Part shown: positions 43,670-61,981 of the stretch, piece after piece
Numbering within the stretch: position 1 is the first letter of the stretch
Layout: the number at the start of each line of letters is the position of its first letter
From: Dichomitus squalens LYAD-421 SS1
Taxonomy: Eukaryota; Basidiomycota; Agaricomycetes; Polyporales; Polyporaceae
Direction of reading: 5' to 3'
DNA: 64,000 bases
NCBI RefSeq assembly: GCF_000275845.1
Contig: NW_006766887.1
Location: forward strand, 669,369-733,368
Notes under the pieces: generated by a model
What the model saw: only the letters and a program-made list of their open reading frames with translations
Told to the model about the DNA's origin: nothing
The model's database searches: none
Position numbers and translations under genes: made by a program

Positions 43670-44650
43670 ATGATACGCTCATTTACTTTTAACCTCGCCG
43701 CGACGACGCGCGCGTCGACCTCGATTGCTCTCCCAGCGCGGATAGGCAAGCCAGCACCTGACCGAGTCAGTTCCACCCCGAAGGGGCCCTTCAGCTCTAC
43801 AGCGCGGCGGCATGACTTTCACTTCGACACGCACCACTTTGTGCAGCGATTAGAACGCGAAGGGCTCAACCGCGCGCAGGCCGTAGGCATCATGTCCGCC
43901 ATGGCCGAGGTCATCGACGAGAGCATCCGGAACATGACAAGCAACATGGTCACGAAGGCCGACCAGGAGAAGGTTCGCGCGCTCCCGCTGCCCGCTTATC
44001 CAGCATAAGAGCTCAATAACGAGGTTGTCCCGTCCGTCTGACTGCCCCCGTCTCGAACCCCAATTGCCGTCGTGCACCCCTTGGTACCACCCATTGCCAC
44101 GCCACTTCTGGGCCGTGCAGCACCGCTACACGCAACAAGTCGACTTCGCGCAGCTCAAGTCTGAACTGCAGCTCATGGAGAAGAACGAGCTCGCGATGAT
44201 CAAGGCGGAGAACGACCGGCTCGTGACTGACATCGACAAGCTCAAGCAGCGCCTCCGCGAGGAGATCATGCGCACGCAGGCAGGCGTGCGCCTCGACCTC
44301 AACCTCGAGAAAGGCCGCATGCGCGAGGAGACGAGCAAGCAGGAGCTGAAGATCAAGGAGGTCGACACACGCATTGAGCAGGAGATCGCCGCCCTCCGCA
44401 CCTCCATCCAGGTCTCTAAAGTGGGTCGCCGCTTGTGTCTTGTCCGCGCCGCGTGCTATCAGCGGCCACCTGATGGCCCAATTGGCTGACCGCACTGTGT
44501 CATTCACAGGCCACGACGTTGCAGTATCTCGTCGGTTTTGGTGCGTACTCTGTTGTAGTCGTGTGATGTCTGGCCCTATGTTCTGATCACAGGCCTTTAG
44601 TCACTGGCTGCTCAGCGCTTCTCATGGCGTATATGCGCTTCCGCTATTAG
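43670..44650 (+). CDS. FMP32: Mitochondrial CCDC90/Fmp32-like coiled-coil protein
   Basis: Predicted 224 aa from exons 43670-43972, 44121-44411, 44510-44540 and 44601-44650. It begins with a basic, Arg/Ser-rich presequence (MIRSFTFNLAATTRAS), then the family core FDTHHFVQRLEREGLNRAQA, a long coiled coil (about residues 100-195) and a single C-terminal transmembrane helix (TGCSALLMAYMRFRY). This is the DUF1640 family, which includes yeast Fmp32 and animal MCUR1/CCDC90B, inner-membrane proteins linked to complex IV assembly and calcium uptake. The 31-nt third exon joins coiled coil to membrane helix; using the GTGCGT donor and a TTTAG acceptor is the only combination that avoids a stop. Weak donors (GTTCGC, GTCTCT) end exons 1 and 2. 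Confidence 0.88.
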
Positions 44651-44950
44651 CCAGGCTGTCGCTGCCGATCGGTTGACCGGGTCCACCGACATCGGTACTG
44701 CTACGCGAGACAAGTATAGACGGACGAGCAGGATTCCTTCGAGGACATCAGCATTATGGCGATATTTATGGACTTATTCGGACGCACTAACAAAAGACAC
44801 TCTGGGAACGGTGTCGTAATATCTGGTAAGTGGACGCATCCGACTCCCACCGGAGGCAGGAATAACGACACCATCGCGCTCGCCAGATCTATGTATTGAT
44901 ACTTGTATTTCTAAGTCCCATAATGCACCTTGGGTATACATCGACACAAT

Positions 44951-45702
44951 CTAATCGTCGAGGGGAGGCAGAGGATCGCTTTCGATGGGCTCTCCAAGGG
45001 CAACCCGCTGGAACTTTTCATACGCCCTGGGCAGATCGTCATTGACGATCACGAAATCGTGCGCGCCCTCTTTGGCATACTCGATCTCCCTGAGGGCGGC
45101 AGCGAGTCGCTTGGCAACTGCCGCCTCGTCCTCCGTAGCGCGACCCTTGAGACGCGTGCGCAGCGCGGTCAGGGAGGGCGGGGATACGAAAAGGTAGACG
45201 GGGTTCAAACTTGTGCCCTTTATTTGGCGGACGCCCTGGAAGGGGTGTTTGGACGGCGGGGATGAGAGGGACCGACGTGTCCAAGCGAACATACCTGGGC
45301 CTCGATATCGAGGAGACACCTCCTGCCGGACTTCTCGATCTCATGTACGGTCATGTAGCTCGTGCCGTAGAAGTTGTCGGAGAACTGGGCGTGCTCGATG
45401 AAGGCGCCCTGGGCGATCAGCTCCTTGAACTTGTCCTTTGAAACGAAGTAGTAGTCCTTGCCGTCGACCTCGCCTGTGCGGGGGGCGCGCGTAGTGTCTG
45501 GTGGTCAGGGTCGGGCACGAGATGGTGAAACAGACATGAGGAGTGGGCTGTCAACGGGTGGACAGAATGGCAGCTCACGGGAGACGCTGAAGCCAAATTT
45601 ATTGGGATGGTCGGCAAAGAGGAGCTTGAGGAGGGTGCTCTTGCCGACTCCGGAGGGGCCAGAGATGACGAGCGGGCGGAGGAAGTCGACTGCAGGGGGC
45701 AT
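44951..45702 (-). CDS. GUK1: Guanylate kinase
   Basis: Predicted 203 aa from exons 45702-45579, 45497-45295 and 45235-44951. The P-loop is G15-PSGVGK-S22, followed by the GMP-binding segment SVSHTTRA at the first splice joint (the His codon is split), [11 protein letters not shown], and the lid/ALREIEYA region. It phosphorylates GMP to GDP with ATP and supplies GTP and, through GDP-mannose, glycosylation. Length is near the usual 190-200 aa. It is convergent with the FMP32-like gene (300 bp between stops) and divergent from the kinase gene at 46121. Confidence 0.97.
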
Positions 45703-46120
45703 GGCAGAGCCCTGGGGCGGGGAACAAGGCGAAGGACAGACGAGGCAAGGCCGCTCAGCGACGAGACTACGCTAAGCCACGGGCGGCTAGCGCCCGATGG
45801 GCGGGCGGTTGCTTATGGGAATAATATAAGTGCCCGGATTGGAAGGTGTAAGTGGGTATTATGTAATAGGCACGATGGAAATGGAAGTGGAAATGCGGAG
45901 ATGTCGCTTGTTGCAGAGGCGGAGGCGCCGGAATTGATCGCCTGGGACTGGGAGCAGCCCGTGTCTGCTCTGTCCTCTTCCTCACCCGCTCCCCTCCCCG
46001 CCCTCCTCACTCGCCGCCAGGGCTGTCTCCTGCCCTCACCAGCCCATCTCTTACTCCCGCTTTGTACCTTCCTCCAAACACCCGTCTCGCCATCCTGTCT
46101 CTTATCGCTCTTGCCGCATT
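45703..46120. promoter_or_regulatory. Divergent promoter region GUK1 / YANK-type kinase
   Basis: 418 bp between oppositely directed start codons. A short AT-richer segment (ATAATATAAG near 45820) could serve either side. The last 150 bases are C/T-rich. Confidence 0.45.
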
Positions 46121-47985
46121 ATGGGCGCTGTCTGCTGTCGGGCCCAGGTACGGCTCTCATGTTTTGCTGCAACCCCCGCCCATGTCCCGACCGCCTTCTT
46201 CTAGCCCATAGACTTCGATGGCGAGGCCAACCTTTTCCATTTCATCCTCCTGCGATGTGTCGGAAAGGGCGCCTTTGGCAAGGTGCGCACTCCCATCCCC
46301 CCTTCTGGCTTCAACCGCGCCAACTCCGTGTTGCCCCCCGCCAGGTCCGCGTTGTCCAGCACAAGCAGACCCGTGACTTGTACGCGTTGAAGTACATCAA
46401 CAAGGCCAAGTGCGTCAAGATGAAAGCCGTCGCGAACATCATTCAGGAGCGCCGGTTACTGGAGGAGGCACGTCCCGTTGCTTTGTCCCTGCTGATCCTT
46501 GTCGCCTCACTAATCCCCGCTTCTCCGATGCAGATCGATCACCCGTTCGTCGTGAACATGCGTTACGCTTTTCAGGATGATGAGAACTGCTTTTTCGTTC
46601 TGGATCTTATGCTTGGAGGGGACTTGAGATGTGAGCTCTCATTCGGGCCCGATTCCGGTCATTCGCAGCAAAGCGCTCATCGTGTCGTTGCTCCGACAGT
46701 CCACTTGGAGAGATTAGGGTCGCTGCCTGAAGATGTTGTGAAGTACTATGTTGCCGAGATCGGTTCTGCGCTGGCTTACCTCCATGACCACCGAATCATC
46801 CACCGGTAATTCGTCTTCTTACTTCGTCGCCCTCGTAGTTCACAGAGGATACTCTACAGCGACCTCAAACCGGACAACATCCTGCTCGACGAGCGTGGAC
46901 ACGCCCACTTGACCGATTTCAACATCGCCGTACACTATTCCGAGCGGCGTCTATTGACCGGTGTGGCAGGTTCGATGGCGTACATGGCGCCCGAAATCCT
47001 CGCTAAGCGTGGATACACGTACACCATTGATTGGTGGTCTCTGGGAGTCTGCGCCTACGAGTTGATCTTCGGCCGGAGACCGTTCCGCGGCAAGACGAAC
47101 AGCGACCTCACTCACAGCATTTCCAAGGACTCGTTGCGTTTCCCGGAGGACGCAGAGTCGAAGTGCAGTAGAGCTGGACTGCAGGCGTTGAAGGGCGTAA
47201 GTGCAAATTCATCCCTTTACCGCATCACCCTATATTCCCTCCCACGCCATGTCCGGGAGACCAGCACTCTCGCCTATCTGAACCTTCGTCCGCATCGATT
47301 GATGGCTGATGGCGTGCACACAGTTCCTGGACCGAGATCCCACAAGGCGGTTGGCGTGCAAACCAAACGGCGAGGGCTTCGAAGAGTTGAAGAGACATCC
47401 ATGGATGGCAACTATTGACTGGGCTACGCTGGAGTCCAAGGAGCAGACGGCCCCCTTCATCCCTGACGTGCGTACCATATCCCTCGCAATTTGTGCCTAT
47501 CCGCTCAGCTCCGTCTTGACACAGAACAAGAAGGCCAACTTCGATGCGTCGCACGAGCTGGAGGAGCTGCTGTTGGAGGACAACCCTCTGCGGGCAAAGC
47601 AGCGGAAGGAGCGGGACATCGCCAGTCTGAGCGCCGAGATGAGGCAGATGGAAGAACAGTACGTCATATTAGTCAATTTCTTCTGTCGGGCCAACCTTAT
47701 CACTGGGACTACCTCGCATTGACTATCGCTCGTGCCCTATCTAGATTCACACCGTACGATTTCAAGAAGATGCAGCGCCGGTCATATTACCCCCAGACGC
47801 AGATCATATCCACCGTGACCGCGACGTCGTCAACAGGACCGACATCACGACCAGTCACCCCGATGACGATCGGCAACGACGGAGGGCAGGAATACCCCTT
47901 CAATCAGAAGCACATAGAGTCTGGCATCGGCATCGTCGAGTCGCCCGTCGTTGAGATGACGGACATGAGCGAAAAGGGCCATTAA
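46121..47985 (+). CDS. YANK/STK32-type AGC protein kinase
   Basis: Predicted 428 aa from exons 46121-46147, 46205-46282, 46345-46467, 46534-46630, 46700-46805, 46860-47196, 47324-47467, 47525-47658 and 47745-47985. Kinase landmarks: glycine loop GKGAFGK (29-35), K51 in YALKY, HRD with D145, then DFN (D163) instead of DFG, and YMAPEI. DFN is the hallmark of the YANK/STK32 kinases, which otherwise resemble AGC kinases. The N-terminus MGAVCC suggests Gly2 myristoylation and Cys palmitoylation, so plasma-membrane location is likely. Intron 3 (46468-46533) begins with GC; it is 66 nt and in frame, but retaining it would insert 22 hydrophobic residues into the loop after helix C. The C-terminal tail is Ser/Thr-rich. 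Substrates are unknown. Confidence 0.93.
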
Positions 47986-49401
47986 GGCTCACATACCCGC
48001 GCTCTGAGCTCTCCCACACCCGCGATGCGGGCGACAGCTCGACCCTGCGCGCCGTGGAGTGCCGACACGACACCACTCCGGACTCGGTTTCGGACTCTTT
48101 CCGAGGGGACTCGACTGCGCTCGCGTTCCCATCTCATCTGTACAAGCTCTTGTTTGGTCCACTGTCTTTCTGCTTCTTCTGGTGTAAAGTCTGCGCTTCA
48201 TTTATCGATATCCTCAACCCCACCCCATCATTACCAGCTCTTATTCTTGTACCCCCATCCTCGAGGTTCTGGCATCACTCTTCGACCCATACCGCTCCTA
48301 TTCATCACCATATCCGCATCGGTTAAACTATCATAACTGTATTCGTGCCGCACCTTGGTCGTCGTCTGGGTTCGGTCCTGTGTCCCTCCCCTCGCCGCAC
48401 CGCGCCGCACGTATGTCATGCCTCGGATCCCTCCCTCGTCGAGATCCCTATGACCCCCTCATGTTACGCCCCTCACGCTCGCCTTCACGCGTACTCCATA
48501 TTCCCCGATATATCAGCACACCTTATTACTTCCTCTATTCCGCAGAAGAGAATCCTTGTCCCTCCCTCTGTTTCTCCGCCCGTCCCCCACCCCCTTCCGC
48601 TCCCTTGTACGTTACCCAGTTAATAATTGGCTCGGCGCGCGTCTCGCTGTGTTCAGTTCTTCTCTCTTCTGTGCTTGACTTCCGTGTCCCTACATTTTTC
48701 GTTATATCTAGGGTTGTGCCATACACATCGATCGCATTGTGCAGCAGGAGCTTCCAATACCATCAGCGTGCCGTCGCTCGTTGGGGTCGCGCCGGTCTCT
48801 TTGAGTGGTCACCTCGTGCGCATCGTACGTATCGGCCAGCCCATCTCGTCATGTTTATTACTGCGAGCCGTCCTGATCACTTCGTGCTCCTTGTGTCGCT
48901 CCTGGTTATTGCTAGCACTGGCGTCATCGAGTGTTCGAGGGCGCGGGGTTGCGGTCTCCAGGAACATCGGACGCCGCTTAACCTTAATATATTGCTTGCA
49001 TATCATCACTCCCCTCTCTTTCCATCCGACCCAAACCGCCCTCTGTGTACGTACAAATGCATATATGTTTGTCCCGCTGTTCGATAACAAATCCCAAGAA
49101 GCCCCTGTGTCGTTGTCCATACCCCAGCCTGTTGCCGAATATATACTCCTACACGCACTGCGAAATCCGGACAGGAGTCTGGACTTCCGGGTTGTCATTC
49201 AACACAATAACACGAGCAATTCTATGTCCCCGATCCAGTACATACAGTGCTGCGACGATCTTATAATACTGTAGTGGCGGCCCTGAGCGAAATCGACCGA
49301 GCACGACTTGTTACAGAATAAGTTACGCAGAACCTTGGGATCTACTCCACAGCGTGATCCGCTTCTGAGCAGCCCGAACGTGAGCAGCCCGGATCCGCAG
49401 A
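47986..49401. other. Convergent intergenic region
   Basis: 1.4 kb between the 3' ends of the kinase and the nucleotide-sugar transporter. Strongly C/T-rich on the + strand. Open frames up to 235 codons (48380-49087) are Ser/Pro/Arg-rich without domains. It probably holds long 3' UTRs. Confidence 0.5.
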
Positions 49402-51042
49402 TCACTCCGCCTTTGCCTTCCTCCGCTTTGCCCTCGCCCTCTCGCTCGCCTTCGCACCGTTCGGGATGACGCTTGCCGTCTCGTCCTGCACATCACCGGC
49501 AGGCGGCGGCCTGCTTCCCCGCGCGGTGACCGCAGTGTAGAGCAGCGAGCCGAGGAAGACCATGCCCGCGCCGACACCGAGCTGAGCGTTCCAGCCGTTC
49601 CCGAACCACCACACGCTGAAGCAGAGGCTGATCGCCTTGCGGGTCGTGAGCACGAGGTTGGTCGACACCGAGGAGACGCGCTGATGAAGAGCAATGAGTT
49701 AGAGGGGAGGGGGGATGACGGCATTCAGCATCCGTCGCTCAGGACTGCTGCGTGGATGCGGATGAACGCACCGAAGAGAGCTGGTTCACGCCCGAGACGC
49801 ACGCCAGCTGGGTAGCCATGTTCGCCGCAAGGACGGCGTGCGGGACAATCGGTGCAAAGCTACCGAGCACGTCCTCCCGAAAGGGTGCCAAAGAGGCGGG
49901 CTTGGCGAGGCCGCGGAAGCCCCGTTTCAGGTCAGAGACAAAGAGCAAGAATATGGGAAGCGAGAGGCAATGCTGGCAGAACAATGATATGAGGCATGCG
50001 GGGATGACGTGATGCCACAGTAAGACGACTCACGGTGTAGAATACGCCCTCCTTCCAGTGAGGACCGTATGTAGTATAGGTACGCTCTTGTAGTACTCCC
50101 AGGGTGCCCGTGAGGAAGAGAGAGAATGTGAGCATGGCGACGCCGATTGTATATCTACCGATGTCTATGGGAACGTCTGAGGACTTAGTCGAAGAAGGTC
50201 GGGACAGGGTCGCTAATACCACCCCGGCAGATACGAAAGCGACTGTCGCCTGAGAGGTCCACAGGTGTAAGTTCATGCTACTCGAACAGACCGCGCCTTG
50301 CGAACTTGCCATCTGTGCCAGCGAGTATCTCTTCTTCATAAAGAGGTATCCAAATAACATCGACACTGCCAAACCTGATTGCATACTATGAGTACTTATC
50401 GACGATGAATCCGTTACTGAACCGATCTTACCCGCGGAACGAAACACAATTTGTACAGTCAGTGGGACGGAGAACGCGAACACCCAGTTGTTCATCAAGG
50501 TACCCGAGGTGAGGACGAGGACTTGCAATGCCCAGCTGTGTATTGGAACCTGTCGCGGCCTGAGGTGTGGGACCCAGCTACCCTCGCGGAAAATCAGGAA
50601 GGATGGCAGCGACTGCACTGTGATGAACAACATCTGGGAGAACGTGAGGGTGGTCCCTGGAGCATATCAGCAGCTGGCTGGGCAGAGAGGCGAAGGACGG
50701 GGTCCCCTCACCTATATGCGCATCCATCTTCAGGAGCTGTTCGTACGACCACACATTCCTGTTCGCACATGCTCAGCTCATGTGGCCTACGTGGCACTGT
50801 GTTTTGACTTGGACTGACGAGCAGCATCCCCCGAACACGAGACTGAGGATTAGAGTGTAATCCACCAAAGAAAGGGCGACCGCCTTCGAGACGTCCTCGC
50901 CATCCTTCCCCCTTCCCTTGCCTCTGACATCAGGACGGGTTTCTGCAGCGCCGATTCCGGATGAGGATTGGGAGCTTATGCTGGTGGCAGTATGTCTCGC
51001 CTTCAGTGCGTTCCTCCCAGAAGTTCTCGTTCGGGTGGTCAT
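49402..51042 (-). CDS. YEA4: UDP-N-acetylglucosamine-type nucleotide-sugar transporter (UAA family)
   Basis: Predicted 418 aa from exons 51042-50819, 50758-50712, 50656-50432, 50374-50310, 50249-50034, 49972-49772 and 49680-49402. After a Ser-rich N-terminus come about ten membrane segments with UAA landmarks: FGGCCSNVWSYEQLL, NNWVFAFSVPLTVQIVFRSA and SVSTNLVLTTRKAISLC. Closest in style to yeast Yea4 and animal SLC35B4, which carry UDP-GlcNAc or UDP-xylose into the ER or Golgi; yeast Yea4 supports chitin synthesis. The C-terminus is lysine-rich (RRKAKAE). Intron 4 (50309-50250) starts GCAAGT, a textbook GC donor; left in, it would add 20 residues in frame. Exact sugar specificity cannot be read from sequence. 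Confidence 0.88.
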
Positions 51043-51813
51043 GGTGACGTCAAGAGAAAGAGCGAGAAGAAGAGACGGCCAGGAAGAATGCGGGAGAGTT
51101 CAGGGCGAGAGACATGGAACACGATGGGTAGAGATGGGCATATATAGCCTCAAGAAATTGACAGTGGGAACCGCTCTGGGCGTCGTCCGGAAACGACCTT
51201 CAAATGACCCGTCCGACGCACTCAACGCCCATGCTGTCTGCTGACTCAGCATCGAATGTGCGAAGTCTGAGCGTGAGTATCCGACAAAGCCAGTCTCGTG
51301 CGCGTAGTAGAACAACTTCAAGCGATCTTCGCTGTTGGATAGTAGGAGAACAATAACTCTGACCACAGTCGTAGCAGTACACACACCACTTCAACCCATC
51401 GGATGTTGGGCATTAGGACGCGTCTGTGATCGAGAAACTGTGTACATAACTTTACGAATGACATATGCAAGACAGAAGACAAGCCTAGACACAAAGCGTG
51501 ATGTAAGACAGTATTCGTTAGATGGGTGGATGCGATATATGAAGCGATGCGAGACATTTGCGTCTAAATTGTAGGATGATGAGGTTAGTAAACTACTTTC
51601 CGCCAGTGTCGACTTCACGGTCACGCCACTAGGGAGTCTACCACGGCGAGAGTTGGCAACGGGGATGCGTACGACGCGAGCCCGTGTCACAACAACGAAC
51701 GCATGGAACCCTCAACCGTATACCACCACCGCGAGGATCCCAATGCGGCGCCCGTACCAGCACAAAGCGCAAGTCAAGAGTTCGTGTGAGACGTATGCTG
51801 CGAATCGACAGGC
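51043..51813. other. Intergenic region between two - strand genes
   Basis: 771 bp, containing the transporter promoter and the 3' end of the MscS gene. No coding sequence seen. Confidence 0.5.
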
Positions 51814-54291
51814 TCAGAACCTGTCTCCGCCAGGCCGAAGGCTGCGCGACGGCGAGCGCCCAAGCGGGTCGGGATCCAGGTAACCCGCATTCCCAAGGGT
51901 CTCCCTCGACTCCGCCCCAGGCGCCCTTCTCGAGCCCGACCGCGGCGACGGCGGGAAGTCGAGGTACGGCGAGCTGCCCATGCCGCCAGGGGCGCGGGGC
52001 ATGAGGACTGGCTGGATCGGCTTCGTGTACTTGAGGTCGAGGTCCTCGAGGATCGCCTTGAGGTGGCGCATGAACGCCGTGCGGCGGACCCAGCGCCCGC
52101 CCCAGTCCTGCCAGTTCGGGCGGTGCTCCATCGCCACGATGAGCGAGATCGCGTTCTGGTTGTCCATCTTGTCGATGTTCACGGTGACGTTGGACCACTC
52201 GCGGTTGTTCGTGGCGACGTACCCCTGCAAGCGGATGCGGAGCTGCTCGAGCTGCTCGAGAGGCGTATCGTACGCAACCGTGAGCGTCGTCGACTCCCAC
52301 ATTGAGTTGCTACGGCGCAGGTTGTGAACTAGTTTTGAGGACGCCAGCAGCGAGTTGGGTGCGATGATCTCCATGCCGTCGACACGGCGGAAGGTCGTCG
52401 AGAACAAGCCAAACTCGCGGACGAACAAGGGTTGATCGTCGATCATTACGAGGTCTCCGACGTCAAAGACGTGCGTGGAGAAGATGAAGATGAGCTTTGG
52501 CAGCGTCAGCACACGAGAACCATTCGAGGAACAACGCATATACTCACCGACTCGAAGAGCGTCTGCGCCGAGTGACCGAAGATGAATGAGAAACCGACGA
52601 TGATAGTCGCCAGCGGGACGAGGGATGCAATCGTGTTGTTGCGGTTGAAGATGAGCAAGCAGATGAAGATGAAGATCAACGCCACAACGGAGAGCATGAC
52701 TGCGTCGAGCTTGCCCACAGCAGAACCGACGTCCTGAAATATCAAAGTGTGCGTCTCAGCGATTGTCCTGAACGAGCAGAGTAGGACATGAGATCGTACC
52801 TTCAAGCTAGCCGTGAGCGCTTTCCGCTCGCGGTAGATGCGCCGCACCGCTTCACGCATTTCCCTCTTCGAGATGTCGCCATTGCCGTCCTTGTCGAAGA
52901 GGGCGAACGCGGCACGCTGAAGCGACAGAGTTCAGGCAGGATGTCATTATTGGCCAAACAAAGAAGATGCGAACGTACAGCGTCACCAGGAGTGGGGAAG
53001 TACGGATAGAAATCTGGCAGTAGCGTGAGCGAACGGAGCTAGTGATGCAGACGGTCATGTCACCACACACCCTCGACGATGAGGTACTTCCTCGGCGGAT
53101 GGACGTCGCTGAGGGTGCTGAAGAGCTTGCGGGCAAGCTTGCCCGCGCTGGCGAGGCTGCCGAACTGGTCCTGGGTGACCTGTTCGAGCGCGCCACCCAG
53201 CTGATCGACGATGACGCTTGTGACGAGGTTGCGCCTCTGCTTCTTGGCCTGCTTCTGCGACTGCTTGCTCTTCTTCTCCGTCGGCGACGACGTGCCCGAG
53301 TTCGACCCGCTCGCGCCCCCCTTCTCGCCGCCCATCCCGAGCATGTCCAGGCTCGACCCGCGCGAACGGTGCCCTTTCTTGCCAAAGTAGAGGTTCTTCT
53401 TCGGCGCAGGCTGCGCATTCGAGAGGCGGTCGAGCGCGCGCAGGCCGAGCTGGTTCTCCGCGATGCGCTCCGCAAGGGCCTTCCGGTGGAAGTTGATCGC
53501 GACGTACCGCAGGAACGCCTTCTCGGCGAGGACAAGGAGTCCGGCGGCGAACAAGGCCTGCATGACGCGGTTGATGATCACCCAATACGACCCCGGGGGC
53601 TTGTAGGTCACGCGGACGACCGACAGGGCGATCCACATCCAAGTGATATCGAGCGCGAGCTTCAGCCATCCTCGTACCGCCGCCACCAGCTGAGAAAAGC
53701 GTTAGGTCGCGCGCGGCGCAGCAGGGATGGACTCGCGCTTACCTCGATAGTGACCCTTGTCCGTTCGATTTTGAAGTTGGTCAACCGGAGCAGCACGAGT
53801 ATGAAGTGCGGGACGGCATCGACCACGATAAACGTCGCGACACCCGCAGCCCAGGTGATCGTCAGCCATAGTGACCACACGTATACCTGCGTCTTGACTA
53901 CGCTCGTGCTGAAGCGCAGGTGGACGACGAGCAGCGGCGTGATGAGGATGCCCGCCCCGATTGCGCCCACGAGCAGCGCGCGGAGGAGGCGCGGCAGCTT
54001 CTTGAACGCACGGTAGACGGCGCGGCCGCGCTTTGCCTTGATGGACGCGGCGACATGAGCAGACTTGGCGTCGTCCTCAGCCTCCCAGTCGAATTCGTCC
54101 TCCGAGTCCGTCACAGTCTCGTCTGAATCTGATCCTGAGTGGTCATCCTGCTTCACGATATCGTCGCGGTCAACGTCTTGGTGTGGATGGTGGACGATGT
54201 CGGGCACAACCCTGTCTGCGAATGGACGGGGGTCCTTGTGGTCGATGATCGTCAGGTCGTGTTCCTCTGGCTCTGGGCGTGTGCCAGGCAT
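51814..54291 (-). CDS. MSY1: EF-hand mechanosensitive channel (MscS family, Msy1-like)
   Basis: Predicted 728 aa from exons 54291-53743, 53689-53071, 53013-52979, 52916-52800, 52733-52548 and 52494-51814. An acidic cytosolic N-terminus precedes several membrane segments (LLVGAIGAGILITPLLVV, WIALSVVRVTY and others), a basic cytosolic insert, one EF-hand (D409-K-D-G-N-G-D-I with Glu at +11), two further membrane segments including the pore helix region (ASLVPLATIIVGFSFIFG) and the MscS beta domain (FDVGDLVMIDDQPLFVREF). This arrangement is that of fission yeast Msy1/Msy2, ER channels that limit calcium rise after hypo-osmotic shock. The small 35-nt exon 3 lies right before the EF-hand exon. The C-terminus is Ser/Pro/Arg-rich. 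Confidence 0.92.
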
Positions 54292-55018
54292 GAGAAAGGA
54301 CGGCGCGTGAGGCTAACGAGCGTAGAGAAGACAATGCGACGTGGCAGAGAGCAGGAGAGCCAGGGAGAGCAGGGAGGAGAACGGCGGGACACAGGAGAAA
54401 CGTCTAGAGAGCCCACACTGCGGCTGTGAGATCGAAGAGCGTGGCCGGAGATGCGCTGGAGCGGAGAAACTCGTCGAGTAGAGATGCCTTGGCTTTAAGA
54501 TCCTGGGTGACCACCTCCCCCAGCCATCTGAGATACATGGCTCTGGGCGAATGGAACGGTCAGGGAGGTTGCAACCCCGTTTCTCTGTATCCAACGTTCT
54601 GCCGCCCTGCCAGCCGAGTCGGTGGCGCCCGCTCATGCCTGAAGACGCATTGTTTTTGTCTCCCAAGGTGGTCTGGACATACTACGGCTCTGAGCATACG
54701 AGGTGATATGATTGAAACTCTCTGACATAGCGACCAGAAGCTTGAACTGGGAATACGCCCGCCAGCAGAGCTGATGGTTATCAATTCTCGTCGCACCGCC
54801 GGCGGCAATGGGCCAATAGTACCCGATGATGTCATCCCGCCGATTTCAGGACACGGCGTTGCTTCTCCGCAGCACGCCGAGCCGCTGATTGCTCCACTCC
54901 AGCTTCATGCGTTTCCCTGCATGCTCTTTATCTGACTTTGACAGATGCGCCGTCTAGTATATTGATTTGGGGTAGTAACCTCAATGTGATGAGGCCTCTA
55001 AGACATAAGCAATTATTA
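54292..55018. other. Intergenic region, MSY1 promoter and ABCC 3' end
   Basis: 727 bp between two - strand genes. No gene recognised. Confidence 0.5.
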
Positions 55019-61146
<6,128 letters not shown>

Positions 61147-61981
61147 CGATGGCGTACTCGACTGCCGCGTTCTTGAGCTTCTGTCGTGCCGGCGCGGCTC
61201 CTGACTAATCTCTCGCAAGCCAAGGTTGCGAGACGTCCGTCCGAACTTCCGGTCGGCTTCACCTCATGCGCCCCCCGATTTTCATGACATCCATTTTCGT
61301 TTTCACGACGCAAGGCATCCCGACACAACACTGCTAGGCATTCTCATCATCTTCTGTGGACCTCATCACGCTTCTCCATCGAGCATCTGAGGATGTCGGA
61401 TTTGGAAATTGCAGCACTCCGGTTACCCAATACTTCCTTCAAGTTCCAGACTCATTCTGTGGGCGTTGACCATACTTTCGAGTATCCGAGGATACCCCGT
61501 GTATGTATGACTATCGCTTGTCATCAGGATGAGAGAGACATGCATAGATGATGTTACCCCACAGCAGTATACTGTACTGTAGTGTCCAGGTACCTACTTT
61601 GGCCACGGATGCCGACCCGGGAGTCACTTGAGAGCTGACCTACATATTATTTTCTGCGTTCCAAGTACTCGTATCGGCTAACGATCACCGCATATATCAC
61701 GCTTGCATGCGCATCCGCTTCTAGTGTAATCGGGGACATTGCGCGACGCGCCACTCACGGGACCGTGTTTGGACGCATGCCGTTGGCTCCCTGATAAGCG
61801 CCTAGAGACCTCGACGCAACAACGGGCACCCGTTCGAAACGGTTCGAGAAGAGTGTACAATCGGTCCTATGGATTTGGAATACAGGGACACTCGTGCGAA
61901 TTCGCAAAGCTTCCAAGAAGCTAATTCATACATCGTACTTACGTTCGATCTCAGCAACACGCAAGTCACCGTCATCACTCG
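61147..61981. other. Intergenic region upstream of the ABC transporter
   Basis: 835 bp between two - strand genes. Frames on the + strand near 61394 are short and unsupported. Expected to hold the transporter promoter. Confidence 0.5.

Noticed and set aside
48380..49087. 235-codon open frame on the + strand
   Set aside because: Lies in a C/T-rich convergent intergenic region; Ser/Pro-rich with no domain.
53042..54016. 324-codon open frame on the + strand
   Set aside because: Antisense to the MscS channel exons and spans one of its introns; no domain.
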